A stretch of 64,000 nt of DNA from Prorocentrum cordatum (Eukaryota; Sar; Dinophyceae; Prorocentrales; Prorocentraceae). This document shows positions 40,641 through 52,012 of the stretch, piece after piece. Numbering within the stretch: position 1 is the stretch's first letter; each line of letters begins with the position of its first letter. Location of the stretch: the NCBI GenBank assembly GCA_963575745.1, contig CAUYUJ010001359.1, positions 561,018 to 625,017 on the forward strand, written 5' to 3'. Both the position numbers and the translations under genes were made by a program. The notes under the pieces are model-generated. The model worked only from the letters and a program-made list of their open reading frames with translations. It was not told the origin of the DNA and did no database searches.

Positions 40641-42860
40641 GCGCCGCGCGGCCCCGGCTCCGTCCGCATGCGCCCCCCCCCGAACTCCTGATATGCGCAG
40701 GCCTCCCCATGCAAAAACCGCGCTGAGCACGAGGCCCCGCTCGCGCGCGCCCGAGTTGGGCGCGCGGCCCCGCGCGCGCGCCCGAGCGGAGCATACGGTT
40801 CCGCGCGCGCGACCGAGCGGTGCGCGCGGTTCCGTGCTCATGGCGGCGTTCTTGGCTTCGCGGCAGGAGACAGCTGCGTCGCACGTTGCGCAGGAGCTCC
40901 ACGCTCGCCGCCGCCAGGTCGGCCACCTTGGGCGGCTGTTGCCCCAGCTGCTGCGGGGGCGGAGGGAGCTGCAGCGGCGGCGGAAGCCCCGGGAGCTGCG
41001 GCGTTGGCGGAAACGGCTGGATCAGCCGCTGCATCTGCTGCGTCCATCGCTGCAGGGCCGCTTGCTCCCGCCGGTGCCCCTGCTGCTGCTGCTGCTTGGC
41101 TTGATTGGCCACCTCATAGCGGAAGTTGTTTTGCACCTGTAGTTGTTCCGTCAGCTGGCGCTGGTGTTGGTGCTGCTGCGTCGGCAGCTGCTGGAAGTCA
41201 GCCCGAAGTCAGGTTCCGCCGCCCGCGGGGCAGCTCGCGCATTGCGGCTGTCGCAGCGCCTGACAATTCATCTTGTGCTGCCGCGCGCGCAGCTGCTGGA
41301 AGTCAACCCCGGGCCGAGCTAATTACGCTGCCCGCGGCGCCGTTCGCGCCTTGAGGCTGCTGCGGCGCGCTAGGCCTGCGCGGCCGTCAGCTGCTCGCAG
41401 GTCTCGCGCAGCTGCTCCTGGACTTGCGCCATCTCCTCCTGGGCCGAGCGTCGCGCTGCTGCTATTTGCGTTGGCCCCTCTCGCGGGGCCGTCGCGGCAT
41501 TTCGCGCCAGGGCGCGCGGGCGCGCGAAGCGTCGAACGTGAAAAGGAGTACCCACTCGGGGCCCCGGGCGGTTTTCGCGAGCGCCTTCGCCGAAGCCGAA
41601 GCGCTCGCGAGGATGACGCGCGCACCTTAGATGGGCGCACTCTTTCATCGCCAATGTTTCGCCATCCCCCGCGCGGCCCGCTCCTCGTACTCCTGCGCCG
41701 CACCTGGTCAAGCCGCTCCTGCGGAAGACTCTGCCTGCGGAGTCTCTGTGCCAGTTGCGCCACGCGCTTGCGGTGGAACCGCAGCATATTCGCCCACACT
41801 CTCGGCGAGCAGCTGCGCCTTCTCCTCGGTCCTCGCCCGAAGCCGTTCGCCGCCTGGCGCGGCGTCGGCGCCCGCCGCGCAGGTCTCGGCAGGGGGGCCC
41901 GGCGGCGCGGCGCAGGCGCGTTGCGGGGGCACCTGGCGCCGCGGCCTCGGGCGCGGCTCCGGCATGCGGCGCGCTGGGCGGGCGCGCGACCCGCGGCGCC
42001 GCGGCCTCGGCAACGGCCGCGGCGGGCGTCGCGGCGTCGGGCCTCATGGGCGGGCGCGCCACCTTCACGGAGGCCCTGGTTGGAGCGACCTTGGACTCGG
42101 CCTGCGCGAGGCGCCCCCGCGACTCGGAGGCCCGCTGCGCAGGGCCTGCTTGCCCGCCAGCGACCGCGGGCCCAAGTCCCCGCCGTTCGAATCCCGTTGC
42201 AGGGGCGCGCCCGCAGCTGCGGCCGCCCGGGCCAGCCCCGCCCTTTTTGCGGCTTATCTGACCAGGAGGGCCGCGCGGGCGTTTGCGAGGTCTTTCTGCG
42301 CGAGAGCGTCGCTGCCGCGGCGCCCGCCGCGCGCCCCTGTTCTGCGCCCGCTTCCGCACATTCAGGACTGGCGCTTGGTCCGGTCGCCCGCCCCCCCCCC
42401 TCCTTGATCAGAGATCAGGGCGCCGCTGAGCTCGCCGCCCGCGGGCCACTCGGCCCGCTCGCCAGCGCGCGCCCGGCGCCCCTTGCGGCGGGGGGCGCCG
42501 GCGCAGGGGCCGCCGCCGGGGCGGGCGCCGAGCCGCCGGCGGTAGCGGCGCGACGTCGGCGCCGGGCCTCGGCCGATCATTGCCCAGCAGCGACAGCGTT
42601 CGTAGAACTTCCATTCCTCGATCGGGGCCAGAGCGCAGGCCGCTCCGGCCCCGGGCCGCGGCGGCGGGCAAAAAATCCACGCCCCGCGAGAAGTCTGGCG
42701 CCCCAGGCGCAGGCGGCGGGGCAGCCCCCCGCGCAAACTCCACATGCTCAAATGGCCGCTGCCAGCAGGGGCCTCGTCGGGCAGCGCCGGGGGCGCCGCC
42801 GGCATGCGCCGCGGTCGGCTGCCGCGGGCTTCGCCTCCGGAAGCACGGCGGCCGCTGGCC
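40641..42860 (-). other. GC-rich island with coding-like - strand
   Basis: - strand frames include MQNNFRYEVANQAKQQQQQG followed by HRREQAALQRWTQQMQRLIQ (41136-40990, amphipathic and Gln rich), then Pro-rich sequence; EEMAQVQEQLRETCEQLTAA (about 41435); and an Ala/Pro/Arg-rich frame at 42359-41370. Their neighbours on the other strand are just as open, as expected above 70% GC. It could be exons of a low-complexity host protein or part of another element. No family is recognised and no splice pattern could be checked. Confidence 0.3.
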
Positions 42861-42879
42861 TCGCCGTCAGGGCGGCGCC

Positions 42880-43236
42880 CTAGGCCTCGTCGGCGGCGTC
42901 GGTCTTCTGGGCGATCTCCACGGGCCCTTCGGCCTCGGCGGCTGCGTCGGTCTCGTCGGCCAGCTCGTCCTCGGCGCCCCCCCCCCCCCCCCCTCGCCCT
43001 CGCAGGGGAGCGACTGCGGGTTCGATGCGCCCCCAAGAATTGGATTGACCCGAACCGCGCCACCCCCAATAGATGCGACGGAACCAAGTCCGCGGCGAAT
43101 CAATCCTGCTAGCGGCCCCCCCGGCATCCTCGCCGCAGCCCCCCGCGCGCCGGGCGCCCTTCGCGGCCGCGGGCCTCGGCGTCGCGGCCGCCGGCTTCGG
43201 CGCGCGCTTCCCGCTCGGCTTCTTCGCGACGGGCAT
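42880..43236 (-). CDS. Possible small basic/acidic protein or first exon, unknown function
   Basis: A 118-codon frame. The N-terminus MPVAKKPSGKRAPKPAAATP is Lys/Pro/Ala rich, as in nuclear DNA-binding tails. The C-terminus ELADETDAAAEAEGPVEIAQ is acidic. The middle (ARRAGG... to GGGGG) is Gly/Arg rich and contains a G run (about 42978-42991), so it may be an intron rather than coding. The call rests only on the start Met and composition, and it has no recognised domain. Confidence 0.3.
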   Translation of the reverse strand: MPVAKKPSGKRAPKPAAATPRPAAAKGARRAGGCGEDAGGAASRIDSPRTWFRRIYWGWRGSGQSNSWGRIEPAVAPLRGRGGGGGGAEDELADETDAAAEAEGPVEIAQKTDAADEA

Positions 43237-44350
43237 TTAGGCAGTTGGGCGCCCATGCATTTTCTTGAGCGCGCCCTCTCACCCCTCACCTGACATCCCA
43301 TACGCGCCGCTCTCGTTCGGCAGCTCAGCGCGCCGCGCACCGCCGGCGGCGCGGCTGGCAAGTGCAGGGGGCAGAACGGGCTCGAGCCCGCCGAAGCAAA
43401 ACGAAAATGACGGGCGCACTCCAGAATGAAGACGGCGACGAGCTGGCTACCGTCGCCAACGATTACGGGTAGCGCCGATCAGAGAAACTCGACAAGACGG
43501 CCCTGGACACCAGCATAGTCAGGAACATGATTCAGGAGGTCAGGGCGGAGACGAAACAGGCACCAGGCAACGCGGGTCGCCGCGGACGCTCGAGATCGCG
43601 CGGGGGACGCGGATATCGAAGTTGAAAGTATCAGGACGTGCTCGGGCACGGATCGCGCGAGAAAAAGACCAGCTGATGAGCTCGTCGACAACAGAGTGAT
43701 AGAGCCCTCAAAATGCGCATAGGCAGTTCGGGGCACCAGGGAAATCACAATGTCTACGACCAACCAGAATAGTCTCACCAGGCACCTTCGCCGCGCTTCT
43801 CTCAACGCCAGGGCGCCAGGGAGGTCGCCCAATAGAGATTGAAGCCGCGCTCTAAGGTTTGATTTGGGATCCCAGAATAAGGATTGAGCCACCACGAACC
43901 CACCCAAAAAGGGCGCCTTGACATTGCGGAGCAGAATGAACAAGGACAACTTTGAAAATTAGGCGCAGGGCCCCAGAACACGCATGTCGTTTTCCTAAAA
44001 CAACCCCCACTATGCAGAAGCAAGAGGAAGAATAGCCGTCGGGATGAGCCGCGCACCACCTCGCCTACGCCCCGGCCGCCCCGCGCGCGAGGAGGAGGCG
44101 TCCACTATTTTGTCGGGCGGCGATTCGTTTGCAGCGAGGGGGGGGGCAAGCCGCGCGGCCCAATGAGGACGGGGCGCGGCAGACTACGCCAGCGGGAGAG
44201 TCAGTTGAAAAAGGTGTCGACGCACCCACAGTACAGCGGGGGGCGGAAATCGACCCGGGCCCGGCCACAGACAGCGAGCGACGGGTCGTCGGCGCTCCGC
44301 GGAGGGGCGCGCAAACTCTGACACCCAAGAGCGCGTCACACGCGCATTCG
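43237..44350. other. Unassigned stretch upstream of LINE-3
   Basis: May include the 5' part of LINE-3. A 156-codon - frame (43949-43479) is open but unrecognised. Confidence 0.35.
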
Positions 44351-44549
44351 ATTGGACATGCTTTGCCGCCGGCCCCCCGCAAGGGGCGGGGGCAGAGGGC
44401 AGCGCGAGAACGTCGATGGGGATTTCCCTGCCCGGGAAGCCCGCGTCGCCCCCAGAGGAACCAGCCCTACCTCCGGGAGCTTGCTCAACAACATTTTATT
44501 CGATTACTCTGCCGCGCCGACTCCGGCCAGCGAGCGCCGCGGCACCGGC

Positions 44550-45290
44550 GCCATCTCACTCAGCGTCAGAGGCCGCGTTGGCGACGACCGCGCAGGGGTG
44601 TTCGCGGCAGAAGTGGGATCCACGAAGTGGGATGTCGCGTTGCTCGTGGAGCCGTGGAGGGAAGAGAAAACAATACCTCGCATGATCGATTGGGACCGCG
44701 GATCTCGGGGATTGGATGGAGCTCCACACGCGGGAAAGGCGCCGCTGTAATAGTGCACGAGTCATGTAAATTGTTGAATTGCACATGTCAACGAAGGAAT
44801 CGCGCGCGCTAGGTTCAAGCGCGCTTCGCGATGTTCGAGCCGAGGCCGCGCGCGTTCCTGACCGCGCCCGCGCGGGCGCGCACTTTCTCCTTGCAGGCAG
44901 GAAACAACACAACGATGCAGACACAGATTGCCCAGAGAAGATGACAGCGCTCAGGCGGGAGGCCAGCCTGCGGGCGACGACGGCAGCGCAATCGGGCGCC
45001 GCGGATTCGGCGCGGAAGGTCAGCGCAAGCAGCCGCTGAACAATGGTGCGGCTAGTGCGACCTCCGCATCGCGAACGCCTTTTATTCCAATCCTCCGCTC
45101 AGAAGAATCGCGCAGTGCTTAGGCAACGGACAGCCGCGGCGGATCGACCTTATACTCGCGGGCAAGCATTCGCGCCGGCACGTGACCAAGTCTGGGTGCG
45201 CCGACTTGCCAGACTTAGGGTCAGACAACAAACTTGCGCAAGCGACATTGAATATATCTTTGAGAACTACGCGCACAAGAACGAGCAACC
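44550..45290 (+). pseudogene. LINE-3 APE-type endonuclease
   Basis: Pieces in three frames. KWDVALLVEPWREEKTI (about 44631-44681) fits the strand with the catalytic Glu (QET in relatives). GKGAAVIVHESC (about 44733) fits the G-x-A-I-x-V-H strand. AGDDGSAIGRRGFGAEGQRK (about 44960-45020) fits the D-D-G-x-x-I-G-x-x-G-x-G segment found after GDFN in many LINEs. QPRRIDLILAGKHSRRH (45131-45181) fits the R-x-I-D-x-I motif. DLPDLGSDNKLAQATLNI (about 45210-45263) fits the final S-D-H motif with His replaced by Asn. The element would have nicked target DNA; this copy cannot. Confidence 0.65.
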
Positions 45291-45299
45291 GCTAGAGAC

Positions 45300-46072
45300 G
45301 CCACTGGGCGACTGCATGCTGCGAAGATGGGTTCGCACGGCGCGCCACCGAACATCGGGGCGCGCGGCCTTCGACGACTACGTCGCACAGGTCAAGTCCG
45401 CTCCGACGCGCGCCCGCGGGGCGCGCGCAGAAGAATCGAGCGCGCCGGCGCCGCGGGCGCCCAGCGAAGACGCCTCGCAACAGTATCTTGCGCAGAAGCG
45501 ACGAGAGGCACCGCGCAGCCGCGCCACCAAGCGGGCGCAATGCAGCAAGCAGATGCGCACCGAAATGAAGTTTCTCAACGCTAATGCGCGCACGCAACGC
45601 ATCGTGCACATCCGGGGCACGCTCGCACGCCTGAAGTACATGAAGGCGACGAAGACACGGAGGAGGCGAATTATGTTTGTCAACATGGTGGACAACAGTG
45701 GGGCGCGGCCGCATGCGCCGCAGAGACATCGCCGATGCATTGTCAGATTTCTACGTGGACCTACACGCGACGGCGCGCGGGCGCTCTGAACAGCCCGAAC
45801 AGCATAATGCATTAACAGTTGAATTCGCTCCGCCGCGCACCCGCCATGCACTCGAAGAAACTCCGGCGCGCCTCGCGGCAGGCCCGGCGCCAGGCATAAT
45901 GGGGATTGTCGCAGATATGCGGAGACCTGGAGGTGACGCGGCGCGACGCACTGCGCTGGACACGCCCGTTGCAATCATCAAGCCCAGGGCTCCGCTTCCA
46001 ACGCAGTGGGAACGCGCCCCCAAGTCAAGCACTGTTCGAGGGCGAGACCCCCACGAGGCCGCCCATTCATAG
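45300..46072 (+). pseudogene. LINE-3 linker region
   Basis: One long frame (45043-45789) supplies RRWVRTARHRTSGRAAFDDY and a very basic Arg/Lys stretch to about 45670. The next frame supplies MRRRDIADALSDFYVDLHAT and EFAPPRTRHALEETPARLAA, GIVADMRRPGG. The I-A-D-x-x-S-D-F-Y-x-D-L and G-I-x-A-D/E-M-x-x-P/G-G patterns occur just before the RT in many LINEs. Confidence 0.6.
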
Positions 46073-46700
46073 ACCGATCTCTACAATGCCAACTAGCATT
46101 GCATTATTTACGCGACTTCTGAACCGAAGGTTTGCCAGGCGCCGCGGCCCGAGCCATCGCGCGACTAAGCTGGATCCAGAAATGGGTTGTCAACAAGCGA
46201 TTCTATTTTCACTTTATCTGTATGCAGGAGATGGCCGACGAATTCCTGCCAATAGTGGCATTGCGCATTGGACCACAAAGAGGCGTTCGACACGGTTGAA
46301 CACGGCTCTTTGTAGCAAGCGTTTCGCGACCAGGTTGTTCCGGAAACGTTTGTTCAGTTTGTTCGTTTTCTTTGTCTCAGGCTGTTTAGTACATGTACAC
46401 AAATATACAGAATTATTGGCACGGCAAGCGATGCGGCGTGCGACTGGGCCCCCAGGATAACGACGGACTAGCCAATGTACGTTTCGCCGATGACGCCCTT
46501 GACGAACGCGAGCAGGAAGTCAGGGGCGCCGGCGGCTAACCCGGCACAACAAATGGCCTGGACATCGAGATCATTTTGCGGACATCAGTCTTCAAATATC
46601 TGGAGCGTCTCGCACCTTGCGACCAGCCTTTCGAACGCGAGCTCAACAACATAATCCGGGAAGCACGGACATCATATGCTTTGCATTGACAATGGTTGAC
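46060..46700 (+). pseudogene. LINE-3 reverse transcriptase
   Basis: HRPISTMPTSIALFTRLLNR (about 46072) fits R-P-I-S-x-x-P-x-x-x-K-L-F-x-R-L-L-N-R. LDHKEAFDTVEHGSL (46268-46312) fits motif A, with a Glu/Ala before F-D, and is followed by an in-frame stop at 46313. NVRFADDALDERE (about 46474) is the F-A-D-D catalytic motif C. VFKYLERLAP (about 46591) fits the K-Y-L-G-R-L signature, and FERELNNIIREARTSYALH follows. The segment between motifs A and C is shifted and shortened. Confidence 0.75.
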
Positions 46701-46900
46701 GAGGCGATCTTATCTTCAGGCGGATCGCATCCGACCGCTGCATAGCACGGCGACGCCAACGATACGCCGTGGAATTGAAGCGCGGCCTGCGACCCGCGGG
46801 GCGGAGCAAGTCACGCGCGCAATGGGTGCCTCTCAGACAGATGTTTGGGGCGAAGCGAGGAGCTATGCCAGCGGATTGCGCGGGCCGCGTGGGAGTTGAT

Positions 46901-48300
46901 TGCGCGGACGTAGACAGCTACTCAGAGTTGGGCAAGAGTGCGCATCATCGGACATCCCGGAAAGCATGCGTCGGGATCCCTGGGCCGATTTTGCTGCGAC
47001 GAGCGCTGCAGAGGAACACCTCCGGGCGGCCCGTGTGGGGCCATAGGCGCACCAACAAAGAAGACGCAAGTGGCGATGGGCTTTCCGGGTGGCAAGCGTC
47101 GACGCCGGCCAATGGATTTCGCCTGCGACGCATTGGGGCCCGGCACCGACTTCTCCATCAGCGCGCCGCGTGACAGGCGGGCCGAGAAGACGCCGGGACG
47201 ACGACGCCCAGTGGTGCACCCACGCGCACGGCATGCACAACTCGCGGCAAAATCGCGCGTCGTCGCATCCTGCGCGGGATGAGTTGGAGGCAGGGTTTGT
47301 GTCGAGGTAGTTTCTGATATTGCTGCACGTTTGCGTTTCCCCCTGATCCGCGAGTGCAGCGGCAACTGAGTCTCTCCCGATGCCGGGCCCGCATGTCCGC
47401 CCGTCTTTCCGCTCGTCTTCTTCGCGTCGTGCGGGTTCTCTCGAGCTGCGCAGTCGGCGTCTGCAAGCTCCGGCGTCCGCGCCTTGCAATCGCCGCGATT
47501 GGCCGCGCGCGCCCCCCTCGGCTTCCCGAGCTCCTTCTGGCCCCCGCTGTCGTAGGTCTCGCGAACCTTCGTCTCGTCGCAGCGCACCTCGAGGACCCCC
47601 GCGCGTCGTGGCGGGCTTCGCGGGGAGGGCGGGGGGCGAGACCGAGCTCGCGGCCAAACCGTTCGTGGTCAACCTCCTCCTCTCGCGGTCGCTGCCGCGC
47701 TGGGGCTGGGGCTGCTCCGATCGACCGCCGCTCTCGCGGTCGGCGTGAGCGTCTGTGGGACGTCGTAGTCGCGCAGCGCCGCGACGCTGCGGGCGGGGCC
47801 GCCGGCGGGGCCGCGCGGCGGCGCGCCGTTGGCGGCGGCCGGCAATGGCTTTAGCCGAGCAGTCGGCAAAGTCGTCTGTGGCCCATCTGGTCCCCGGCGC
47901 ATCGCGCGGGCAAGCCCCGGGGCACAGTTGCTTCATGTCTCTGCGTTTGAAGTGCCACTGCGCCGCTTGCTTCACGGTGTCCGCCCAAATCTCCAGCTCG
48001 GAGGGCTCGAGCTCGGGCGCGCGTTCCCTGGCGGCTTTGGCGAGGAGCGCCGCTGGCGCGCGCGGCGCTGGGCTCGCCAGGTCGACCAGGACAGTCCTGG
48101 GAGCCGCGCGCCTCCTCCTCGGCATCGCTCTGCGGTTGGACGCGGACACTGCCGAGCTCGCGCGCGTAGCGCGCCGCCTGGAGCGCGTCGGGCTCGGATG
48201 CGCATTTGGCCTTCGAAGCGCCGCTCCACGCAGCGCCCGCCATCCTTTCTGGCGGAGCGGGGGGCGGCGGCGCGCGGCGCGCGAGGGTTTAGCTGAATCG
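46901..48300 (-). other. GC-rich coding-like island, - strand
   Basis: - strand pieces of non-repetitive composition: MAGAAWSGASKAKCASEPDA then LQAARYARELGSVRVQPQSD (48243 down), ELEPSELEIWADTVKQAAQW then HFKRRDMKQLCPGACPRDAP and WATDDFADCSAKAIAG in another frame (about 48010-47850), and MRCDETKVRETYDSGGQKEL (47587 down). Together they could be exons or a frameshifted ORF of unknown function, perhaps another element in the opposite orientation to LINE-3. The + strand may instead hold the end of LINE-3. No family is recognised. Confidence 0.3.
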
Positions 48301-48815
48301 AGCTTAGCGCGCATCGGATACGAAGCCATCCGCGGATACATGCAAATTGATTGACGCGTTCGGTTATACCTCCCTTCCCTCGCGCCGAGGGGCTCCTTCG
48401 CCGAGAAGCACCTGGCCGCTGCCCCTGAAATCGGTGCAGGAAAATGCGCTGTGCGTTCCACGCGGTTTTTTTTTTATACAAAAAATGGATCGGCGCAGGG
48501 GCAAACCATTGGGGCCCCGCGAAAACGGGCCCGCCACTTTTGCGGACAAAACACCTAGCTAAAGCGATGCGGTTCTATCATGGAAAAACACGTGTAAAAA
48601 ATATGGTAGGTCGTTATACATTTAGATAGTGTATGATATCCAAGTTATACGCGTATCGATTACCGATACCTACTTTGATCGTCTCGTGTGGATAGAGAAG
48701 ACCCGATCTATGTAATTAGATAGCAGAAACCAATTGATCTACACCGTTTCTCCTTGTTGTTGAATTTCCGTTTGGTTGGGTCACGGAAGGAAAGGAACCC
48801 GAGAAAAAGGTAAGT
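48301..48815. other. AT-richer unassigned stretch
   Basis: Drops abruptly from the GC-rich island to AT-rich sequence. A run of ten T (48469-48478) and several tatac / gtata repeats are present. No gene. Confidence 0.4.
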
Positions 48816-48817
48816 GC

Positions 48818-48885
48818 GTGACGACGACGACGACGACGACGTCGAGGACGATGACGACGACGACGACGACGATGACGACGACTCA
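48818..48885. repeat. GAC triplet microsatellite
   Basis: GAC triplets with a gtcgaggacgat interruption. It is followed by cacacacgccgaagggtcgg (48899-48918), which recurs with one change at about 61600 after an AAG run. Confidence 0.93.
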
Positions 48886-49775
48886 AACGTTAAATCGCCT
48901 CACACACGCCGAAGGGTCGGTGGATGTGGCCCCGAAGCATGCACAAAGTGCCAGATACCAGGCGAATTATGCATGTGATTGTGTTCCAGAAGTGTCGGTC
49001 GTTTTGAAATATCCATATGTGGTGCCGCGTACATCCACCAATGCGTTTGGGAGGGCGCCGGGAAGAGGGGGGGAACCGAATCGCAAACAAACCAACTACG
49101 CCCCACCGGAAGAAACGTTTCAGGATCTAGGCATAGCGAATAGTTTTACATATTGCCATTGCCATTTTCGAAAGTAAGGCCCTTCCCTTTCCCGTTGCCC
49201 TTCCTCTCCGTTCCCTCCCCCCTCTGTCCAACCATCGCCTCGGGAACCGACCATCCAGGACATCAGGAAGCGGTGGATACGGATATGTTTGGCCCCCCGG
49301 GGGCCCAACGATGTCCGCACCGTATCCACTACGTCATGGGATCTTGGGAAATCGGCTCCCAAATAATTGATATGTGAAAATCCCGGCCCCTTACCGCTGC
49401 CTCACTCTCCACTACCTTTCGGCGGCGCGCTCAGGGGGATAGGCAGAGGGGGCGCGGATCCTCTCAGGAGACTCAGAAGGCCCCCGCCTTTCTGAGAAGA
49501 TTCCGACGCTGTCTCCGAGGCAGCAACATGTTTGTTTGAGAGAGTCGGAGGCTTCCGAGAGGCCCCGCCGCCTTCTGACAAGTCCTGCATGCCCCCCCCC
49601 GCTTCCCCCCTCCGCGAGCCGCCGACCCTTTCCCCCTCCCACCCAGCCCGGCCCGCGGGCAGGGGCCTCCGCGCGCGAGCCCCCCGCCAGCCGCGACAGT
49701 GCACTACATACCTGCAGCCCACGGATCGGCGTGGGAGTTGCGGCTGCGCGCCGTGCAGGCTATGCGGCCTGGTTG
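48886..49775. other. Unassigned stretch with a short hairpin
   Basis: gtggatacgg (about 49272) and ccgtatccac (about 49320) form a hairpin enclosing a second small one, ggccccccgggggccc. ctcaggagactcagaaggcc near 49465 belongs to the TTCTGAGAAGG-type motifs. Confidence 0.5.
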
Positions 49776-49779
49776 TCCT

Positions 49780-50125
49780 TGTTCGTCCCCCCCCGCCTCC
49801 CATGCCGCTCCCCAGTGCCCCCACCTTCCTCCCACCTCCCGTTTCCGCTTCTCCTCCCATCCTCTCCTCCTCCCATTTCCCCACGCACACACACACACAC
49901 CATCTTCCGTCATCCTCCCTGTGCCCTCCTCTCCTCCCATCCGATCCTCCCTCCCCCCATCCTCTTCTCACCGCATCCTTCTACCCCCCCCCCACCTTAT
50001 CCCCCCTGCCTTCCTCTTCTCACGTCACACTTCCCCAATTCCCCAAACCTCCACCCCCTCCCTCATCCTCATTCCCTTCCTCCTCTTTCGTCCCACCGTC
50101 CTCTGCTACTCCTACCCCCGCTTCC
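49780..50125. repeat. Pyrimidine-rich low-complexity tract
   Basis: Irregular cctcccatcc-type sequence with a short CA run at about 49885-49900. Pro/Ser frames across it are not genes. Confidence 0.8.
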
Positions 50126-50585
50126 CCGTTGCAAGGGCAGGTGGGGCACGGGAGGGACTGGACCACCTCGCTGTATAGCTTTCCTGGCCCCGATTGCGCG
50201 GACGTGCACTGCATGCGTAGCTCGGTCGTTCGCCGTCCTGTGAGGCCCATGGTCGCCCCCCTCCTCTCGCGGGCGGGAAGTCAACAGGTCATAGAAAAGC
50301 CCCTGGCCAGGCAACAGCAATCTAGCTAGATCGCCCGACGGGGGCGCGAATATAACCCGCGCTTCGTGCGTCGCCGTCTGGGCCAGAGTGCTTCCCTTCT
50401 CCAGGAGGCGGCTCGAGATGGCGCGAAGATAGTCGGGCGTCGCGCATACCGCGGGGCGCAGTGCGTGAAGTGTTATTTTTGTGTCTTAGATGAGATCCCA
50501 AGGCGCCATCAAGTCGACGCACATCGTGGACACACCCATGAGTGAGAGAAGGAAAAGATACCTTCGCCCTTCGTTGCTGTACCTT
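50126..50585. other. Unassigned stretch
   Basis: Nothing recognised. Confidence 0.4.
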
Positions 50586-50587
50586 TT

Positions 50588-50660
50588 TGGGCCTCCTGGG
50601 AGGCCCTCGTCGCCACCGCTGGATTCGCCTCGAAGTCCGGGTCAGAAGGCGCCATCCCTT
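50588..50660 (+). repeat. Dispersed repeat B, copy 3
   Basis: gggcctcctgggaggccctcg, then a 15-bp variable stretch, then ttcgcctcgaa and gtcagaagg-like sequence, as in 14346-14420. Confidence 0.65.
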
Positions 50661-50914
50661 TCAGCCTCCCCAATTTGGGACCAGAATTTGGTGCATCCTC
50701 CGGGCCTGGCCGAGAGCCGATTTTCGCCAGACTCTGGCCCCAGATGAGTTTGTGGAGGTTCCTTGTGGTGATGTGTGCGTGTGTTCCTTGTTGCGCCGGG
50801 TTCTGATCCATGCCCACCGATCTGGGAACGTGCCCCCGACGGACCTCGGGGAGCGTAGGATCTGGATGTTTCCCGTACCCCATGGAACTGGCAGAGATAC
50901 AGTCAAGACGACGA

Positions 50915-51085
50915 AATAAGGACCGCTTTGGGGTCGGAAGGGGCTCGCTGTTCCTTGCGTCGTTCCGTGGTTGTTCCTCTAGCCCTCTTCGTGTACCCAG
51001 GCACTTCTAGTGCCAGAAACGGGCTTGGCTCCATACTCAGCGTTCCTTCTTGCAGCAGCTTGGCTGCAGCCAGGTCCAACGCTAC
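50915..51085 (+). repeat. Paralogous segment E, copy 1 (no MITE)
   Basis: Shares with 51841-52012: aggaccgctttgg, tcggaag, gttccttgcgtc, ttgttc, gccctc-tcgtg-acccaggc, agtgcca / cgtgcca, ggctt. It ends in ttgcagcagcttggctgcagcc, which corresponds to the sequence that flanks the 132-bp element in copy 2. It therefore looks like the unoccupied version of that locus. Confidence 0.6.
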
Positions 51086-51284
51086 CCGATGTCCTCGGGG
51101 GCATGCTTTCAGATTGGTGGACTTGCTGGTTGCACCCGCAGCGTGAATGCCGCCCTCATCGAGGAGGCAAGGCACGGCAACACACATATGTTTCTGACGT
51201 GGGTTCAAAGCAATGAGTTCTTGCACTTCGGATGTGGTGTGCAATATATGTGATGTAGGCGGCGTGCTGAAATGCGTATGTATG

Positions 51285-51372
51285 CGTAGTTGTACATACG
51301 TGTATATGTATGTCTATTTATGTGCATATGCATGCATGCATGCATGTATGTATGTATGCATGCACACATGTT
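51285..51372. repeat. Mixed GTAT/ATGC tetranucleotide repeat
   Basis: tgtatatgtatgtc then gcatgcatgcatgcatg and tatgtatgtatgc. Confidence 0.88.
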
Positions 51373-51840
51373 CTAGCAGTGTGGTGCAAGCTGTGCGGTG
51401 CAAACTATGTAGCCCAACATTCGTGGCACAATATAAGTATATAATACCATGTATGTGTGGCGCGAGGTATGCAGCGCAGTCCAGGTAGTGCAACACGTGT
51501 CGAGCAAGCGAATGGGTGTATTACATTGTGTGCAGCTGGAGTGAGCGTTGGTGCGAGGTGTTCGGGGGAGCGCGGGGGGCAGGTCCTCAGCACGCAGGCC
51601 GCTGTTGTCGCATCACATGTTATTAACGATCGGAAGTCGAGCACCAATCGTCACCACTCTTGCGTGCACAGTCGGGCATGACTGGCAGGTCGACCCTGGA
51701 CAATGGAGGGTGCCCTTGCGTCCTGTCTATGGCGTTTCGTTCCTCTTCGTGCCTGGTGCGCAGGGTTCCCTCGGGAGAGACTGAATCACGTCCTCTCGGG
51801 AGCCCTCTGCAGTCAGCCCCGACTGTGCAGACAAGACACT

Positions 51841-52012
51841 GAAACCAGGACCGCTTTGGCTTCGGAAGCGGAAAGGGGCCGCCGTTCCTTGCGTCATGAT
51901 GTGATTGTTCTTTTCCGCCCTCCTCGTGCACCCAGGCCTTTCCCGTGCCAAGCAGGGGCTTCGGTTCTGCTTTCGCGCTCCGTATTGCGGCAGCTTGACG
52001 GTAGCCGACGAC
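51841..52012 (+). repeat. Paralogous segment E, copy 2 (carries MITE at its end)
   Basis: Mate of 50915-51085. Its last 31 bp (51982-52012) are repeated directly after the MITE at 52144-52174 with one mismatch. Confidence 0.65.

Larger units (their letters stand above)
44410..46900 (+). mobile_element. LINE-3: non-LTR retrotransposon copy (EEP-RT)
   Basis: A third, different element on the + strand. APE-type endonuclease pieces (44.55-45.29 kb), a basic linker (45.4-45.9 kb) and RT pieces (46.0-46.7 kb) are in the right order, but need at least five frame changes and cross stop codons. Ends are undefined. Unlike LINE-2, its endonuclease keeps a GDD-type signature and its RT keeps the Asp pair. 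Confidence 0.7.

Noticed and set aside
42184-42200. tRNA B-box (gttcgaatccc)
   Set aside because: No matching A-box, anticodon stem or acceptor stem could be placed upstream; probably chance in GC-rich DNA.
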